Assembly: GCA_947442105.1 (NCBI GenBank)
Contig: CANEVH010000021.1
Coordinates: forward strand, 1 to 62,284
Reading direction: 5' to 3'
Length of the DNA stretch: 62,284 bases
From: Comamonadaceae bacterium
Lineage (GTDB): Bacteria; Pseudomonadota; Gammaproteobacteria; Burkholderiales; Burkholderiaceae_C
Each line of letters opens with the position of its first letter. Position 1 is the first letter of the stretch. The position numbers and the translations under genes are program-made. Of this stretch, positions 45,347 through 54,969 are shown in pieces. The notes beneath the pieces were generated by a model. It saw only the letters and a list, made by a program, of their open reading frames with translations, was not told where the DNA came from and searched no databases.

Positions 45347-45541
45347 GGTGTTACCCAGAAACCGCTAGGTGCTTTTCGCTCCTGTGCGTCTTTCCAAAGT
45401 GCCTAAGAGTTTACCCTGATTTACCGGGGCTTCTGTCCCGCTCTGAGGATAAAAGTACGCAGCATCAGGTGCTAAGCGCAATAGATAATAAGCTGGTTGC
45501 GAACCAAGCAACATTCCATCAACAACAGAGCGCGACCACAG
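45347..45541. promoter_or_regulatory. Divergent promoter region, tRNA-Leu/nuo and rfbB
   Basis: 195 bp between oppositely oriented units that must contain both promoters. A -10-like GATAAT (45484-45489) faces rfbB, and a TTGCGC/TACTTT pair with 18-bp spacing faces the tRNA on the minus strand. GGTT-CGC-AACC is a short palindrome in the middle. All are weak matches. No coding sequence. Confidence 0.35.
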
Positions 45542-46606
45542 ATGACCATCTTAGTTACCGGCGGCGCCGGGTTCATTGGCAGCAACTTCGTCCTGGATTG
45601 GCTGGCCGCCTCCGACGAAGACGTGGTCAACCTAGACAAGCTGACCTACGCCGGCAATGTGCACAATTTGGCCGACTTGGCCAGCGACCCGCGCCACATC
45701 TTTGTTCAGGGCGACATTGGTGATGCGGGACTGGTCGCCGCGCTGCTGAAAGCGCACAGCCCCCGCGCCGTGTTGAACTTCGCGGCGGAGAGCCATGTAG
45801 ACCGCTCGATTCTGGGTCCTTTAGAGTTCATCCAGACCAATATTGTGGGCACCTTCCATCTGCTGGAACAGGTTCGCGCCTACTGGGGGGGCATCGACGC
45901 CCAAGCGCAGGCAGGCTTTCGGTTTTTGCATGTATCGACGGACGAAGTGTATGGATCGCTCGCTAGTCGCGACCCCGCTTTCACGGAAACCCACCGCTAC
46001 GAACCCAATAGCCCCTACAGCGCGAGCAAAGCCGCCAGCGACCACCTGGTGCGCGCCTACCACCACACCTATGGTTTACCGGTGTTGACAACCAACTGTT
46101 CCAACAACTACGGCCCGCTGCACTTTCCAGAGAAGCTCATTCCTCTGATGATCGTCAACGCCCAGGCCGGCAAGCCGCTGCCGGTGTACGGCGACGGGCA
46201 GCAAATCCGTGACTGGCTCTATGTCAAAGACCACTGCAGCGCCATTCGTACGGTGCTGCAAGGCGGTCGCCTGGGCGAGACTTACAACATTGGTGGGTGG
46301 AACGAAAAACCTAATTTGCACATCGTGCACACCGTGTGCGACCTGTTGGACGAACTCAAGCCGCGCGCGGACGGCCAGTCCTACCGCAGCCAGATCGCTT
46401 ATGTCACCGATCGTCCAGGCCACGACCGCCGCTACGCGATTGACGCCCGAAAAATCGAGCAGGAACTGGGCTGGAAGCCGGCTGAAACGTTTGAGACCGG
46501 TATCCGCAAAACCGTGCAGTGGTACTTGGACCACCCACAATGGGTGGCGCAAGTGCAAAGCGGCGCGTACCGCGAATGGGTTGCCACCCAATACGCCCAA
46601 ACCTGA
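45542..46606 (+). CDS. rfbB: dTDP-glucose 4,6-dehydratase
   Basis: Second step of dTDP-L-rhamnose synthesis: converts dTDP-glucose to dTDP-4-keto-6-deoxyglucose. 354-aa short-chain dehydrogenase of the extended type: NAD motif [10 protein letters not shown] (residues 7-16), active-site DE in [11 protein letters not shown], and [11 protein letters not shown] (Tyr-x3-Lys). ATG 45542 is chosen over an upstream ATG at 45497 because the family starts MTILVTGG. First of four rfb genes in the order B-D-A-C; RfbA, which supplies its substrate, is third. Confidence 0.95.
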   Translation: MTILVTGGAGFIGSNFVLDWLAASDEDVVNLDKLTYAGNVHNLADLASDPRHIFVQGDIGDAGLVAALLKAHSPRAVLNFAAESHVDRSILGPLEFIQTNIVGTFHLLEQVRAYWGGIDAQAQAGFRFLHVSTDEVYGSLASRDPAFTETHRYEPNSPYSASKAASDHLVRAYHHTYGLPVLTTNCSNNYGPLHFPEKLIPLMIVNAQAGKPLPVYGDGQQIRDWLYVKDHCSAIRTVLQGGRLGETYNIGGWNEKPNLHIVHTVCDLLDELKPRADGQSYRSQIAYVTDRPGHDRRYAIDARKIEQELGWKPAETFETGIRKTVQWYLDHPQWVAQVQSGAYREWVATQYAQT

Positions 46607-46617
46607 AGGGTGCCACA

Positions 46618-47532
46618 GTGAAGATATTGCTTTTGGGTTGTAACGGCCAGGTCGGCTGGGAATTGCAGCGCAGCCTGGCGGTGTTGGGTGAGGTGGTGGC
46701 CCTGGGCTCCAGCCCGGCGCAGGGCGACGGCAGCTTGTGTGGCGACCTGGGAAACTTAGAAGCTTTGGCACACACAGTGCGCACGCTGGCGCCCCAAGTG
46801 ATCGTGAACGCGGCGGCCTACACCGCGGTGGACCGGGCAGAGCGTGAACCAGAGCGCGCGCACGCCATCAATGCGGTCGCACCTGGCGTTTTAGCGGCAG
46901 AGGCCCAGCGTCTGGGCGCCTGGCTGGTGCACTACTCGACGGACTATGTGTTCGATGGCAGTGGCAGCGTCGCTTGGAAGGAAGGCGACGCCTGCGCGCC
47001 TTTGAGCGTGTACGGGCGCACCAAGCGGGCGGGCGAGCTTGCCGTGGCGCAGTGTCCACGGCACCTGGTCTTTCGCACCAGCTGGGTCTACGCGGCGCGC
47101 GGCGGCAATTTTGCAAAAACCATGTTGCGTTTGGCCGCAGAACGCGAGACGCTCACCGTGATTGACGACCAAATTGGCGCGCCGACCTCGGCAGAGCTGC
47201 TGGCCGACGTGACGGCACACGCGCTGCGACAGGCACTGGCCAACGCGGCATTGGCCGGAACCTACCACTGCGTCGCTGGGGGAGAAACCAGTTGGCGCGC
47301 TTATGCCCAATTTGTGCTGCGCCAAGCGAGCCTCTTGGGCGTACCGCTCAAAGCCGGCCCCGAGCAGGTCATGCCCACCAGCACGGCCAACTACCCCACA
47401 CCGGCGCAGCGACCACTGAACTCGCGACTGGACACAGACCTCATCCGCCGCACTTTTTCCTTACACTTGCCACCATGGCAATCGGGAGTGCAACGCATGT
47501 TGCAAGAAACTTTAGGACACAACAAGCCATGA
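46618..47532 (+). CDS. rfbD: dTDP-4-dehydrorhamnose reductase
   Basis: Last step of dTDP-L-rhamnose synthesis: NAD(P)H reduction of dTDP-4-keto-L-rhamnose. 304 aa with the Rossmann motif [10 protein letters not shown] (residues 7-16) and the catalytic YGRTKRAGE (Tyr-x3-Lys). Start is GTG 46618-46620, with GAAGGG seven bases before; an upstream frame from 46519 is not homologous. The stop overlaps the rfbA start by four bases. Confidence 0.93.
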   Translation: MKILLLGCNGQVGWELQRSLAVLGEVVALGSSPAQGDGSLCGDLGNLEALAHTVRTLAPQVIVNAAAYTAVDRAEREPERAHAINAVAPGVLAAEAQRLGAWLVHYSTDYVFDGSGSVAWKEGDACAPLSVYGRTKRAGELAVAQCPRHLVFRTSWVYAARGGNFAKTMLRLAAERETLTVIDDQIGAPTSAELLADVTAHALRQALANAALAGTYHCVAGGETSWRAYAQFVLRQASLLGVPLKAGPEQVMPTSTANYPTPAQRPLNSRLDTDLIRRTFSLHLPPWQSGVQRMLQETLGHNKP

Positions 47533-48428
47533 GCAACACCAGTACCTCTGCCCGCAAAGGCATTGTTTTGGCCGGTGGATCAGGCACCCGCCTGTATCCG
47601 GCGACCCAGGTGATCAGCAAGCAACTGCTGCCCATCTACGACAAGCCCATGATCTATTACCCCTTGAGCACCCTGCTGCTGGCTGGCATCCGTGAGATTT
47701 TGATCATTTCCACCCCGCAAGACACGCCGCGCTTTGCGCAGCTGCTAGGCGATGGCAGCCAGTGGGGCCTGCAGCTCAGTTACGCGGTACAAGCGGCACC
47801 CGAAGGCCTGGCGCAAGCCTTCCTAATTGGCGAGGCGTTTCTGGATGGTGCCTCTAGCGCTCTGGTATTGGGCGACAACATTTTTTATGGCCATGATTTC
47901 GCCAGTTTGCTGGTTTCTGCCTCTGCACAAACCCACGGGGCCACGGTGTTTGCGTATGCGGTGCAGGACCCCGAGCGCTATGGCGTGGTGGAGTTTGACG
48001 CTGACGGGCGTGCTATCAGCCTGGAGGAAAAGCCCCAAAGTCCAAAATCGCGTTACGCAGTGACAGGGCTGTACTTCTACGATCAGCAGGTGGTTGAACT
48101 GGCCAAGAGAGTGCGGCCATCCTCGCGTGGCGAGCTCGAAATCACCGACCTTAATCGCCTGTATTTGGAGCAAGGCGCGCTGGACGTGCAAACCATGGGA
48201 CGCGGCTACGCCTGGCTTGACACTGGTACCCATGAATCCATGTTGGAGGCCAGCCAATTTATCCACACCATCGAAAACCGACAGGGCCTTAAAGTCGCGG
48301 CGCCCGAAGAAATCGCATGGCGCAGCGGCTGGATCGATGATGCCCAACTAGAGCATTTGGCCAAACCGCTGGCCAAATCGGGCTATGGTCAGTATCTTTT
48401 GCGTCTGCTGACAGAAAAGGTCTATTGA
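47529..48428 (+). CDS. rfbA: Glucose-1-phosphate thymidylyltransferase
   Basis: First step of dTDP-L-rhamnose synthesis: joins glucose-1-phosphate and dTTP. 299 aa with the nucleotidyltransferase signature [32 protein letters not shown] and the [10 protein letters not shown] metal site. ATG 47529 overlaps the rfbD stop (ATGA). A longer in-frame opening to 47292 is rejected because it covers rfbD and is not conserved. The stop shares one base with the rfbC start. Confidence 0.95.
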   Translation: MSNTSTSARKGIVLAGGSGTRLYPATQVISKQLLPIYDKPMIYYPLSTLLLAGIREILIISTPQDTPRFAQLLGDGSQWGLQLSYAVQAAPEGLAQAFLIGEAFLDGASSALVLGDNIFYGHDFASLLVSASAQTHGATVFAYAVQDPERYGVVEFDADGRAISLEEKPQSPKSRYAVTGLYFYDQQVVELAKRVRPSSRGELEITDLNRLYLEQGALDVQTMGRGYAWLDTGTHESMLEASQFIHTIENRQGLKVAAPEEIAWRSGWIDDAQLEHLAKPLAKSGYGQYLLRLLTEKVY

Positions 48429-48964
48429 TGAAAGCAAGCCCCACAGCGATTGCAGACGTCTTATTGATTGAGCCGCGCGTGTTCGGTGATGCACGGGGCT
48501 TTTTTTACGAGAGTTTCAACGCACGGGCGTTTGCACAAGTTACGGGCGTTGACCTGAGCTTCGTGCAAGACAACCATTCAAAATCGGCTCGCGGTGTTTT
48601 ACGGGGGCTTCACTACCAATCGCAAAGACCTCAGGGAAAACTGGTTCGTGTGGTATCCGGCGAGGTTTTTGATGTGGCTGTCGATATTCGACCGCAATCA
48701 CTTACTTATGGTCAATGGGTCGGAGAAATATTATCGGCCAGCAACCACCGCCAACTTTGGATTCCTCCTGGCCTTGCACACGGATTTTTAGTTCTGTCTG
48801 ATACAGCAGAGTTTCTCTACAAGACGACTGATTATTATGCGCCAGAGTATGAGCGGTGCTTGGCTTGGGATGATCCCACGGTCAATATCAACTGGCCACT
48901 TAACGGCGCTGTGCCCCTGGTTTCTGCCAAAGACGCGGCTGGGCAAAGGTTTGCTCAATTATGA
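48428..48964 (+). CDS. rfbC: dTDP-4-dehydrorhamnose 3,5-epimerase
   Basis: Third step of the pathway: double epimerisation at C3 and C5. 178-aa cupin with the family mark SARGVLRGLHYQ (catalytic His) and FLYKTTDYY. ATG 48428 is used; the frame also allows a TTG one codon upstream. Codon usage here is more AT-rich than in rfbBDA. The stop overlaps the pilB start by four bases (ATGA), so rhamnose and pilus genes are directly linked. Confidence 0.94.
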   Translation: MKASPTAIADVLLIEPRVFGDARGFFYESFNARAFAQVTGVDLSFVQDNHSKSARGVLRGLHYQSQRPQGKLVRVVSGEVFDVAVDIRPQSLTYGQWVGEILSASNHRQLWIPPGLAHGFLVLSDTAEFLYKTTDYYAPEYERCLAWDDPTVNINWPLNGAVPLVSAKDAAGQRFAQL

Positions 48965-50700
48965 ATCCCATGGATGCCTCTAAAGAAGAAGGTGGCACCG
49001 GCAGTCTGGCCGGCATAGGGCGTGCCCTTGTTGCAGCGGGTAACTTGGAACAGAAGACCGCAGAGCTTCTCTACGCTAAAGCAAAAAGCAGTCGGCGAAG
49101 TTTTGTCGCTGAACTGGTGGACTCAGGTGCAGTTTCCTCCATTATGCTAGCGCACACCTTGTGCAAAGCTTTCATAGTGCCTCTGGTAGATTTGGATTCG
49201 ATTGATATTGCACGCCTGCCCGAGGACTTGTTAGACGAAAAAATCTGCCGCGACTACCAGCTTTTGCCTCTTAAAAAGCGTGGAAATACCTTACTTATTG
49301 CAACGGCTGACCCGTCGAATCGCGAAGCGGCGGAGAAAATAAAATTTGCCACCCAACTGTCGGTGGAATGGGTTGTTGTCGAGTACAACAAACTGGTAAA
49401 AGTGAATGCATCGCGATTCACCGATGCCACCGAAAAGTTCTCTGCAGCCTTTTTGGACAGTGAATTCGATGAGCAAAGTCTGGAGATCACGGCTGACACA
49501 ACGGGTGAACCCGCGACGACGGACAGTGAGATTGACGACGCGCCGGTGGTTCGATTTTTGCAAAAAATGCTCTTCGACGCCTTCAAGTTGGGCGCATCCG
49601 ACCTGCACTTTGAACCCTATGAATTTTCTTATCGCGTCCGCTTTCGCATAGACGGCGAACTTCGGGAAATGGCATCACCACCGGTCAGTATTAAAGAAAA
49701 GCTGGCCTCAAGGGTCAAGGTGATTTCGCGGATGGATATCTCGGAGCGCCGTGTCCCCCAGGACGGCCGAATGAAGCTCAAGATGGGCCGCGACCGGACC
49801 ATCGACTTTCGGGTCAGCACGCTACCGACATTGTTTGGCGAGAAAATTGTCGTGCGGATTCTTGATCCCAACAGTGCAAAAATGGGTATCGAGGCGCTTG
49901 GCTACGAAGAAGAAGAAAAAAACCGCTTGCTCAAAGCGATTGCCCGTCCTTATGGAATGGTATTGGTGACTGGCCCCACAGGTTCCGGCAAAACAGTTTC
50001 ACTTTATACCTGTCTTAACTTATTGAACCAACCCCACGTAAATATTGCGACCGCAGAAGACCCGTCCGAAATCAATTTGCCCGGTGTAAACCAGGTCAAC
50101 GTTAATGAAAAAGCGGGCCTGACGTTTGCAGCGGCCTTGAAATCATTTTTACGCCAAGATCCAGACATCATTATGGTCGGCGAAATTCGCGATCTGGAGA
50201 CCGCCGATATTGCAATCAAGGCAGCGCAAACAGGCCATATGGTGTTGTCCACGCTGCACACAAACGACGCGCCCACCACGCTCACCCGGCTGCGCAATAT
50301 GGGCGTTGCGCCTTTCAATATCGCATCAAGCGTGGTTCTGATCACAGCGCAGCGCTTGGCGCGCCGCTTGTGCGCTGTGTGCAAAGTGCCAGCGGATTTA
50401 CCCCAAGATATTTTGCTGGAGGCCGGATTTAAACAGTCAGACCTGGACGGCAGTTGGCGTCCTTACCGGCCCGTTGGATGCACCAGTTGCAATAATGGCT
50501 ACAAAGGGCGCTTGGGGATTTACCAGGTCATGCCCATCAGCGATGAAATTCAACGCATTATTTTGCGCGATGGTTCTGCCATGGAAATCGAAGAGCAAGC
50601 CGAGCGGGAGGGTGTTCGCTCGCTGCGCACATCGGGGCTACGCAAAGTTAAATTGGGGCTCACCTCTATCGAAGAAGTTTTGACGGTCACCAACGAATAA
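48961..50700 (+). CDS. pilB: Type IV pilus assembly ATPase PilB
   Basis: Hexameric ATPase that drives pilin polymerisation from the cytoplasmic side. 579 aa: an N-terminal GspE/MshEN domain (about 1-180), then the secretion ATPase core with Walker A GPTGSGKT (about residues 338-345), the Asp box region, DPDIIMVGEIRDLETADIA (Walker B) and a tetracysteine zinc site (CAVC then CTSC). The ATG overlaps the rfbC stop; pilC follows after 18 bp. Length and motif set match PilB rather than the retraction ATPase PilT. Confidence 0.95.
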   Translation: MNPMDASKEEGGTGSLAGIGRALVAAGNLEQKTAELLYAKAKSSRRSFVAELVDSGAVSSIMLAHTLCKAFIVPLVDLDSIDIARLPEDLLDEKICRDYQLLPLKKRGNTLLIATADPSNREAAEKIKFATQLSVEWVVVEYNKLVKVNASRFTDATEKFSAAFLDSEFDEQSLEITADTTGEPATTDSEIDDAPVVRFLQKMLFDAFKLGASDLHFEPYEFSYRVRFRIDGELREMASPPVSIKEKLASRVKVISRMDISERRVPQDGRMKLKMGRDRTIDFRVSTLPTLFGEKIVVRILDPNSAKMGIEALGYEEEEKNRLLKAIARPYGMVLVTGPTGSGKTVSLYTCLNLLNQPHVNIATAEDPSEINLPGVNQVNVNEKAGLTFAAALKSFLRQDPDIIMVGEIRDLETADIAIKAAQTGHMVLSTLHTNDAPTTLTRLRNMGVAPFNIASSVVLITAQRLARRLCAVCKVPADLPQDILLEAGFKQSDLDGSWRPYRPVGCTSCNNGYKGRLGIYQVMPISDEIQRIILRDGSAMEIEEQAEREGVRSLRTSGLRKVKLGLTSIEEVLTVTNE

Positions 50701-50718
50701 ATTCAGGCACAGGGAACC

Positions 50719-51957
50719 ATGGCTACTAGCAAAAATACCCAAGATTTAAGGCGCAAGAGCGCCGCCTCGGAATATATTTTCGAGTGGGAGGGCACTGACC
50801 GCACTGGAAGATTTGTAAACGGTGAAACACGGGCCACCGAGGAAAGTATCGTCAAGGCAATGCTACGACGTCAGGGCGTAACACCCAAGAAAATCAAAAA
50901 ACGCCGCATGGGCCGACTCCAGTCGATAAAGCCCAAAGAGATTGCGACATTTACCCGACAACTGTCCACCATGATGAAGGCGGGCGTTCCACTGCTGCAG
51001 TCCTTCGATATTGTGGGCCAGGGAAACCCCAACCCCAGCCTGAGCAAGTTGATTAACGACTTGCGCATCGATATTGAAACCGGTTCCTCCATGAGCGCCG
51101 CATTTCGTAAATATCCTGGGCAATTCAGCGCGCTTTATTGCAATCTGATCGCCGCTGGGGAGTCAGCTGGTATATTGGACTCGCTACTGGACCGACTCGC
51201 CACTTACATGGAAAAAATCGAAGCGATTAAATCCAAAATCAAATCGGCTTTGATGTATCCCATTAGCGTATTGCTGGTCGCCTTTGCTGTGGTGACCGTC
51301 ATCCTGATCTGGGTTATTCCATCGTTCAAACAGGTTTTCTCCTCCTTTGGCGGTGAGCTACCGGCACCAACGCTCATAGTCATCGCCATGAGCGAATTCT
51401 TCATTACGTACTGGTACCTTATATTTGGTGGGGTTGGCGGCGGATTTTTTCTTTTTTTTCGGGCTTGGAAAACCAGCACCACGATGCAGGCGAAAATGGA
51501 CCGCCTGCTTTTGCGGATGCCGATTTTTGGAATATTGGTGCGTAAATCATGCATTGCGCGCTGGGTCCGCACCCTGGCCACGATGTTTGCCGCCGGTGTG
51601 CCACTGGTTGAAGCGCTTGATTCGGTGGGTGGAGCAGCAGGCAACGCCGAGTATGCACTTGGCACTGTAGGTATCAGGCAGCAGGTATCCATTGGTGCCT
51701 CACTAACCTCGGCCATGACGCAATCCAAGCTCTTTCCACCGATGGTGCTGCAAATGTGTGCTATCGGCGAGGAATCGGGTTCTATCGACTATATGCTCGG
51801 AAAGGCTGCCGATTTTTACGAATCCGAAGTGGACGATATGGTGGCGGGTATATCAACGCTTATGGAGCCGATTATTATCGTTATTCTCGGTAGTATTATT
51901 GGTGGCATTGTTGTGGCAATGTATTTGCCAATATTTAAAATGGGGCAAATCGTTTGA
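50719..51957 (+). CDS. pilC: Type IV pilus inner-membrane platform protein PilC
   Basis: Inner-membrane platform of the pilus machine, 412 aa with two GspF domains (about residues 80-205 and 285-405) and three main membrane spans. Diagnostic segments are FTRQLSTMMKAGVPLLQSFDIV and its repeat VRTLATMFAAGVPLVEALDSVG. It works with PilB and the pilin peptidase encoded next. Its stop overlaps the next start. Confidence 0.95.
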   Translation: MATSKNTQDLRRKSAASEYIFEWEGTDRTGRFVNGETRATEESIVKAMLRRQGVTPKKIKKRRMGRLQSIKPKEIATFTRQLSTMMKAGVPLLQSFDIVGQGNPNPSLSKLINDLRIDIETGSSMSAAFRKYPGQFSALYCNLIAAGESAGILDSLLDRLATYMEKIEAIKSKIKSALMYPISVLLVAFAVVTVILIWVIPSFKQVFSSFGGELPAPTLIVIAMSEFFITYWYLIFGGVGGGFFLFFRAWKTSTTMQAKMDRLLLRMPIFGILVRKSCIARWVRTLATMFAAGVPLVEALDSVGGAAGNAEYALGTVGIRQQVSIGASLTSAMTQSKLFPPMVLQMCAIGEESGSIDYMLGKAADFYESEVDDMVAGISTLMEPIIIVILGSIIGGIVVAMYLPIFKMGQIV

Positions 51958-52826
51958 CTTATCTTGAAATGCCGATGGCCGTTGCATTTGCGGCTTTATT
52001 GGGTCTGTTCGTAGGAAGCTTTTTGAATGTAGTCGTTTATCGAGTACCCAAGATGATGGAGCAGGAATGGACGCGCGATTACCACGCCTGGGCAGGCACG
52101 CCGCCAGAAGTGCAGCCGCGCTTCGACCTGGCAGTGCCGCGATCGGCATGTCCACAGTGCTCTCACCCCATCGCTTGGTATGAAAATATCCCCGTACTTA
52201 GTTATGTGGCATTGGGGGGGAAATGCAGCGCGTGCAAATCGCCCATCGGCATTCGCTACCCTGTGGTGGAACTGGTCACTGCGCTGTTCTTTGCTTCGGC
52301 GGCAACACATTACGGTACTTCCGTCACCACAGTTGCCTGGTGTACGTTTTCATCCTTGCTCATCGCGCTTTTTCTGATCGACTTAGATACCCAGTTGCTG
52401 CCTGATGACCTGAACTATTTGTTATTGTGGCTTGGCATTTCAATTGCACTGCTGGGTTGGAGCATCCCGCTGGCTTCATCGCTTTACGGGGCGATTTTTG
52501 GGTACCTGTCATTGTGGTCGGTGACTAAGCTTTATTACTTAATCAGCGGCAAGGTGGGCATGGGAAATGGTGATTTCAAGTTATTGGCAGCGCTTGGTGC
52601 CTGGTTCGGCGTGGAATACCTTTTTGCCCTGATTCTTTTGTCGTCCTTGGTGGGGTCGGTCATCGGGGGGCTGCTTCTGGTATCTGGCAAGTTGGCGAAC
52701 AAGGACATTCCAATTGCCTTCGGACCATTTTTGGCGGGCGCCGGATTGGTTGCCATGCTGGTAGGTCCTGCAAATCTACAGCAATGGGCGCCGTTTGCAT
52801 TTCCACTGGGCGCACAACTGCACTGA
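51954..52826 (+). CDS. pilD: Prepilin leader peptidase / N-methyltransferase PilD
   Basis: Inner-membrane aspartic peptidase that cuts and N-methylates type IV prepilins, 290 aa with about eight spans. The N-terminal cytoplasmic tetra-cysteine zinc motif (CPQC then CSAC) and both catalytic aspartates (LIDLDTQLLPD and GMGNGDFKLLA) are present, so it should be a full bifunctional enzyme. The listed start is TTG 51954, coupled to the pilC stop; ATG 51969, five codons later, is an alternative. Confidence 0.94.
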   Translation: MTYLEMPMAVAFAALLGLFVGSFLNVVVYRVPKMMEQEWTRDYHAWAGTPPEVQPRFDLAVPRSACPQCSHPIAWYENIPVLSYVALGGKCSACKSPIGIRYPVVELVTALFFASAATHYGTSVTTVAWCTFSSLLIALFLIDLDTQLLPDDLNYLLLWLGISIALLGWSIPLASSLYGAIFGYLSLWSVTKLYYLISGKVGMGNGDFKLLAALGAWFGVEYLFALILLSSLVGSVIGGLLLVSGKLANKDIPIAFGPFLAGAGLVAMLVGPANLQQWAPFAFPLGAQLH

Positions 52827-52830
52827 TTTA

Positions 52831-53430
52831 ATGGAAAAAATAGGACTGACAGGAGGTATTGGCAGCGGTAAAAGCACCGTTGTCGGCATTTTGTCCCGCC
52901 TGGGCGCACGCGTGATTGATGCAGACGCCATTTCCCGAAGCATCACGGCACCCGAAGGCGCTGGCATCGCGGCCATCGCCGAGGCATTCGGCTCTGCCGC
53001 TATCACTGCCGACGGCGCATTGGACCGCGACCAAATGCGCCGATTGGTTTTCAGTGACCCCTGCGCAAAGACCCGCTTAGAGGCAATAATGCATCCGCTT
53101 GTGGGTCAAGAAATTGCCGTTCAGACGGCGCAGGCGCAGGCAGATGGTGTTCGCTACCTGGTACTGGATATTCCGCTTCTGGTCGAATCGGGCCACTGGC
53201 GCAAGACTTTGGACCGCATTCTTGTGGTGGACTGTCCTGTGGCAACCCAGATGGAGCGGGTGGTCCGCCGAAACGGCCTTGCGCGAAGCGAGGTCGAGCG
53301 CATTATTGAAGCGCAAAGCACCCGACAGCAACGACTGCAGGCTGCGGATTTCGTCATTTTTAATGCGAACAAATCCGTAGATGAAATCGCTGGCGAATTG
53401 GCGTGGTTAGGGGCGCAGTTCGGGCTATGA
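52831..53430 (+). CDS. coaE: Dephospho-CoA kinase
   Basis: Last enzyme of coenzyme A synthesis: phosphorylates the 3'-hydroxyl of dephospho-CoA. 199 aa with the P-loop GLTGGIGSGKST (residues 5-16), the RLGARVIDADAISR substrate segment and the LDIPLLVESG lid region. ATG 52831 is preferred to one at 52795 because the family begins just before the P-loop. Normal position after pilD in this cluster. Confidence 0.95.
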   Translation: MEKIGLTGGIGSGKSTVVGILSRLGARVIDADAISRSITAPEGAGIAAIAEAFGSAAITADGALDRDQMRRLVFSDPCAKTRLEAIMHPLVGQEIAVQTAQAQADGVRYLVLDIPLLVESGHWRKTLDRILVVDCPVATQMERVVRRNGLARSEVERIIEAQSTRQQRLQAADFVIFNANKSVDEIAGELAWLGAQFGL

Positions 53431-53452
53431 TCCCGGCACTGGAAATTTGCGT

Positions 53453-54208
53453 GTGATCCTCTACGAATACCCCTTTAACGAAAGAATTCGCACCTATTTG
53501 CGACTGGAACATCTTTTTGAGCGGCTTTTTTCGCTCATTGACCGCAGTCACGAACTCGATCACCATTTTGCGCTGGTGACCTTGTTTGAGATATTGAGTG
53601 TGAGTGCCAGGGCGGAACTTAAAAGCGATGTGTTGAAAGATTTGGACCGACAACGTCAAATCATGTACGCCTACCGGGGCAACCCTGATATTGCATCGGA
53701 TGTATTAGAAAATCTGGTCACGCAACTTAGCTCCTGCATCCTGGAACTAACGAATGCCCCGAACAAACTCGGACGTGCGCTAGAAGAAAATGAATGGCTC
53801 AAAAGCATTCGCAGCCGGACCAGTATTCCTGGGGGAACCTGTAATTTTGATCTGCCGGCCTACCACGCATGGCAGCAATACCCGGCGCTGCAACGACAAA
53901 GCGACCTCAGTGCTTGGGTAGAAACCCTGTTGCCGATGTCGAATGCCATCAAGGTATCGCTGCGTTTGCTCAGAGACTCCGGCTCACCCCAGAAAATCGT
54001 GGCGCTTGGTGGTCAGTTTCAGCAAAATTTACCCCAAGGGCGAACCTTTCAACTGCTTCGTCTCGCGCTGGACCCCGCACTTGGTGCCATTCCCGAGATA
54101 AGCGCCAATCGCCTGGTGGCGTCCATCCGGTTTGTCCAACAGTCGATCCATGAACGCGTGCAGCCGATTGCCGCAGATATTGCGTTCGAATTGGCCTTGT
54201 GCGCCTGA
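53453..54208 (+). CDS. zapD: Cell division protein ZapD
   Basis: Binds and bundles FtsZ at midcell (DUF1342). About 251 aa, almost all helical, with the family opening ILYEYPFNERIRTYLRLEHLFERL and the later SCNFDLPAYHAWQ-type segment (here GGTCNFDLPAYHAWQ). Start is set at GTG 53453, because GGAA at 53441-53444 is the right distance away; a TTG two codons earlier is too close to it. Between coaE and yacG, as in other betaproteobacteria. Confidence 0.93.
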   Translation: MILYEYPFNERIRTYLRLEHLFERLFSLIDRSHELDHHFALVTLFEILSVSARAELKSDVLKDLDRQRQIMYAYRGNPDIASDVLENLVTQLSSCILELTNAPNKLGRALEENEWLKSIRSRTSIPGGTCNFDLPAYHAWQQYPALQRQSDLSAWVETLLPMSNAIKVSLRLLRDSGSPQKIVALGGQFQQNLPQGRTFQLLRLALDPALGAIPEISANRLVASIRFVQQSIHERVQPIAADIAFELALCA

Positions 54209-54223
54209 GCTGACGGCCTGCGC

Positions 54224-54427
54224 ATGAAAAACAAGGCGGAAAAGATAGTCAGCTGCCCCGCTTGTGCTGGCGAGAGCGTGTACGCACCGAGCAATGTGTA
54301 CCGCCCGTTTTGCAGCGCCCGATGCAAAGGCCTGGACCTGGGGGCATGGGCGAGCGAAGCATTTCGCTTGCCCACCGCTGACGCGCCCGACGACCTGGTG
54401 CAGCCGCAAGCCGGTCCGGTCCACTAA
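54224..54427 (+). CDS. yacG: DNA gyrase inhibitor YacG
   Basis: 67-aa zinc protein that in E. coli binds GyrB and inhibits gyrase. Zinc ligands are C11, C14, C30 and C34 (CPAC, then FCSARC), followed by a LDLGAWASEAFRLP segment. Its TAA stop (54425-54427) is also the first triplet of repeat copy B. Last gene of the pilB-yacG cluster. Confidence 0.93.
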   Translation: MKNKAEKIVSCPACAGESVYAPSNVYRPFCSARCKGLDLGAWASEAFRLPTADAPDDLVQPQAGPVH

Positions 54428-54472
54428 CTTTCTTAAAGGTGCGCAGCACCCTTATCAAGGAAGTTCTTCCAC
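54425..54472 (+). repeat. Stop-codon-anchored palindromic element, copy B
   Basis: 48-bp element starting on the yacG stop. Outer arms AACTTTC and GGAAGTT, inner hairpin GGTGC-GCA-GCACC, then TTCTTCCAC. Shares the layout of copies A (27628) and C (57114). It lies between yacG and the convergent NUDIX gene. Confidence 0.75.
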
Positions 54473-54522
54473 GGTAGCGCTGGACGGTCGCCAACGCTCT
54501 TGGCATCACGCGGATGCTTTGT

Positions 54523-54969
54523 TCACGACTCCGCAGCAAGCCACTCCAGCACTGGAATCGTGCCTGGCAGGATGGGGCTTACTTGAACCGGGAGGGTTTG
54601 CCAGTGCGCCGCTTGCTCCTCACGCATCTGCAGCGCGCCACGCCACCCCATTACCTTGAAGAAATGCAGCCGCACCAGCGAGTGCGGGTAGTCCACCACT
54701 TCAATTTTCCAGGGAGTAGCCGCAGTTACCTCTATACCCAGTTCTTCATGCAATTCGCGGCACAGCGCCTGGTAGGTCGATTCGCCAGGCTCCACTTTCC
54801 CGCCAGGAAACTCCCAATAGCCCGCATACGGCTTGCCCACCGGGCGGGAGGTGAGTAGAAACTCGCCGCTCTCTTGAAACAGCACGCCCACAGCGACCTG
54901 GACTTCAGGACGGTCGGTACCGGCGAGGCGCGCGATGTCTGGGTCGGCAATGCGCAAGGTCTGTGTCAT
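54523..54969 (-). CDS. MutT-like NUDIX hydrolase (8-oxo-dGTP diphosphatase type)
   Basis: Likely cleans the nucleotide pool by hydrolysing oxidised dGTP. 148 aa with the Nudix box GGKVEPGESTYQALCRELHEELG preceded by KPYAGYWEFPG, as in MutT/NudG. ATG 54967-54969 overlaps the stop of the DUF815 ATPase gene by four bases; the upstream in-frame extension to 55086 lies inside that gene and is rejected. Position next to yacG and the ATPase is common in Comamonadaceae. Confidence 0.9.
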   Translation of the reverse strand: MTQTLRIADPDIARLAGTDRPEVQVAVGVLFQESGEFLLTSRPVGKPYAGYWEFPGGKVEPGESTYQALCRELHEELGIEVTAATPWKIEVVDYPHSLVRLHFFKVMGWRGALQMREEQAAHWQTLPVQVSPILPGTIPVLEWLAAES

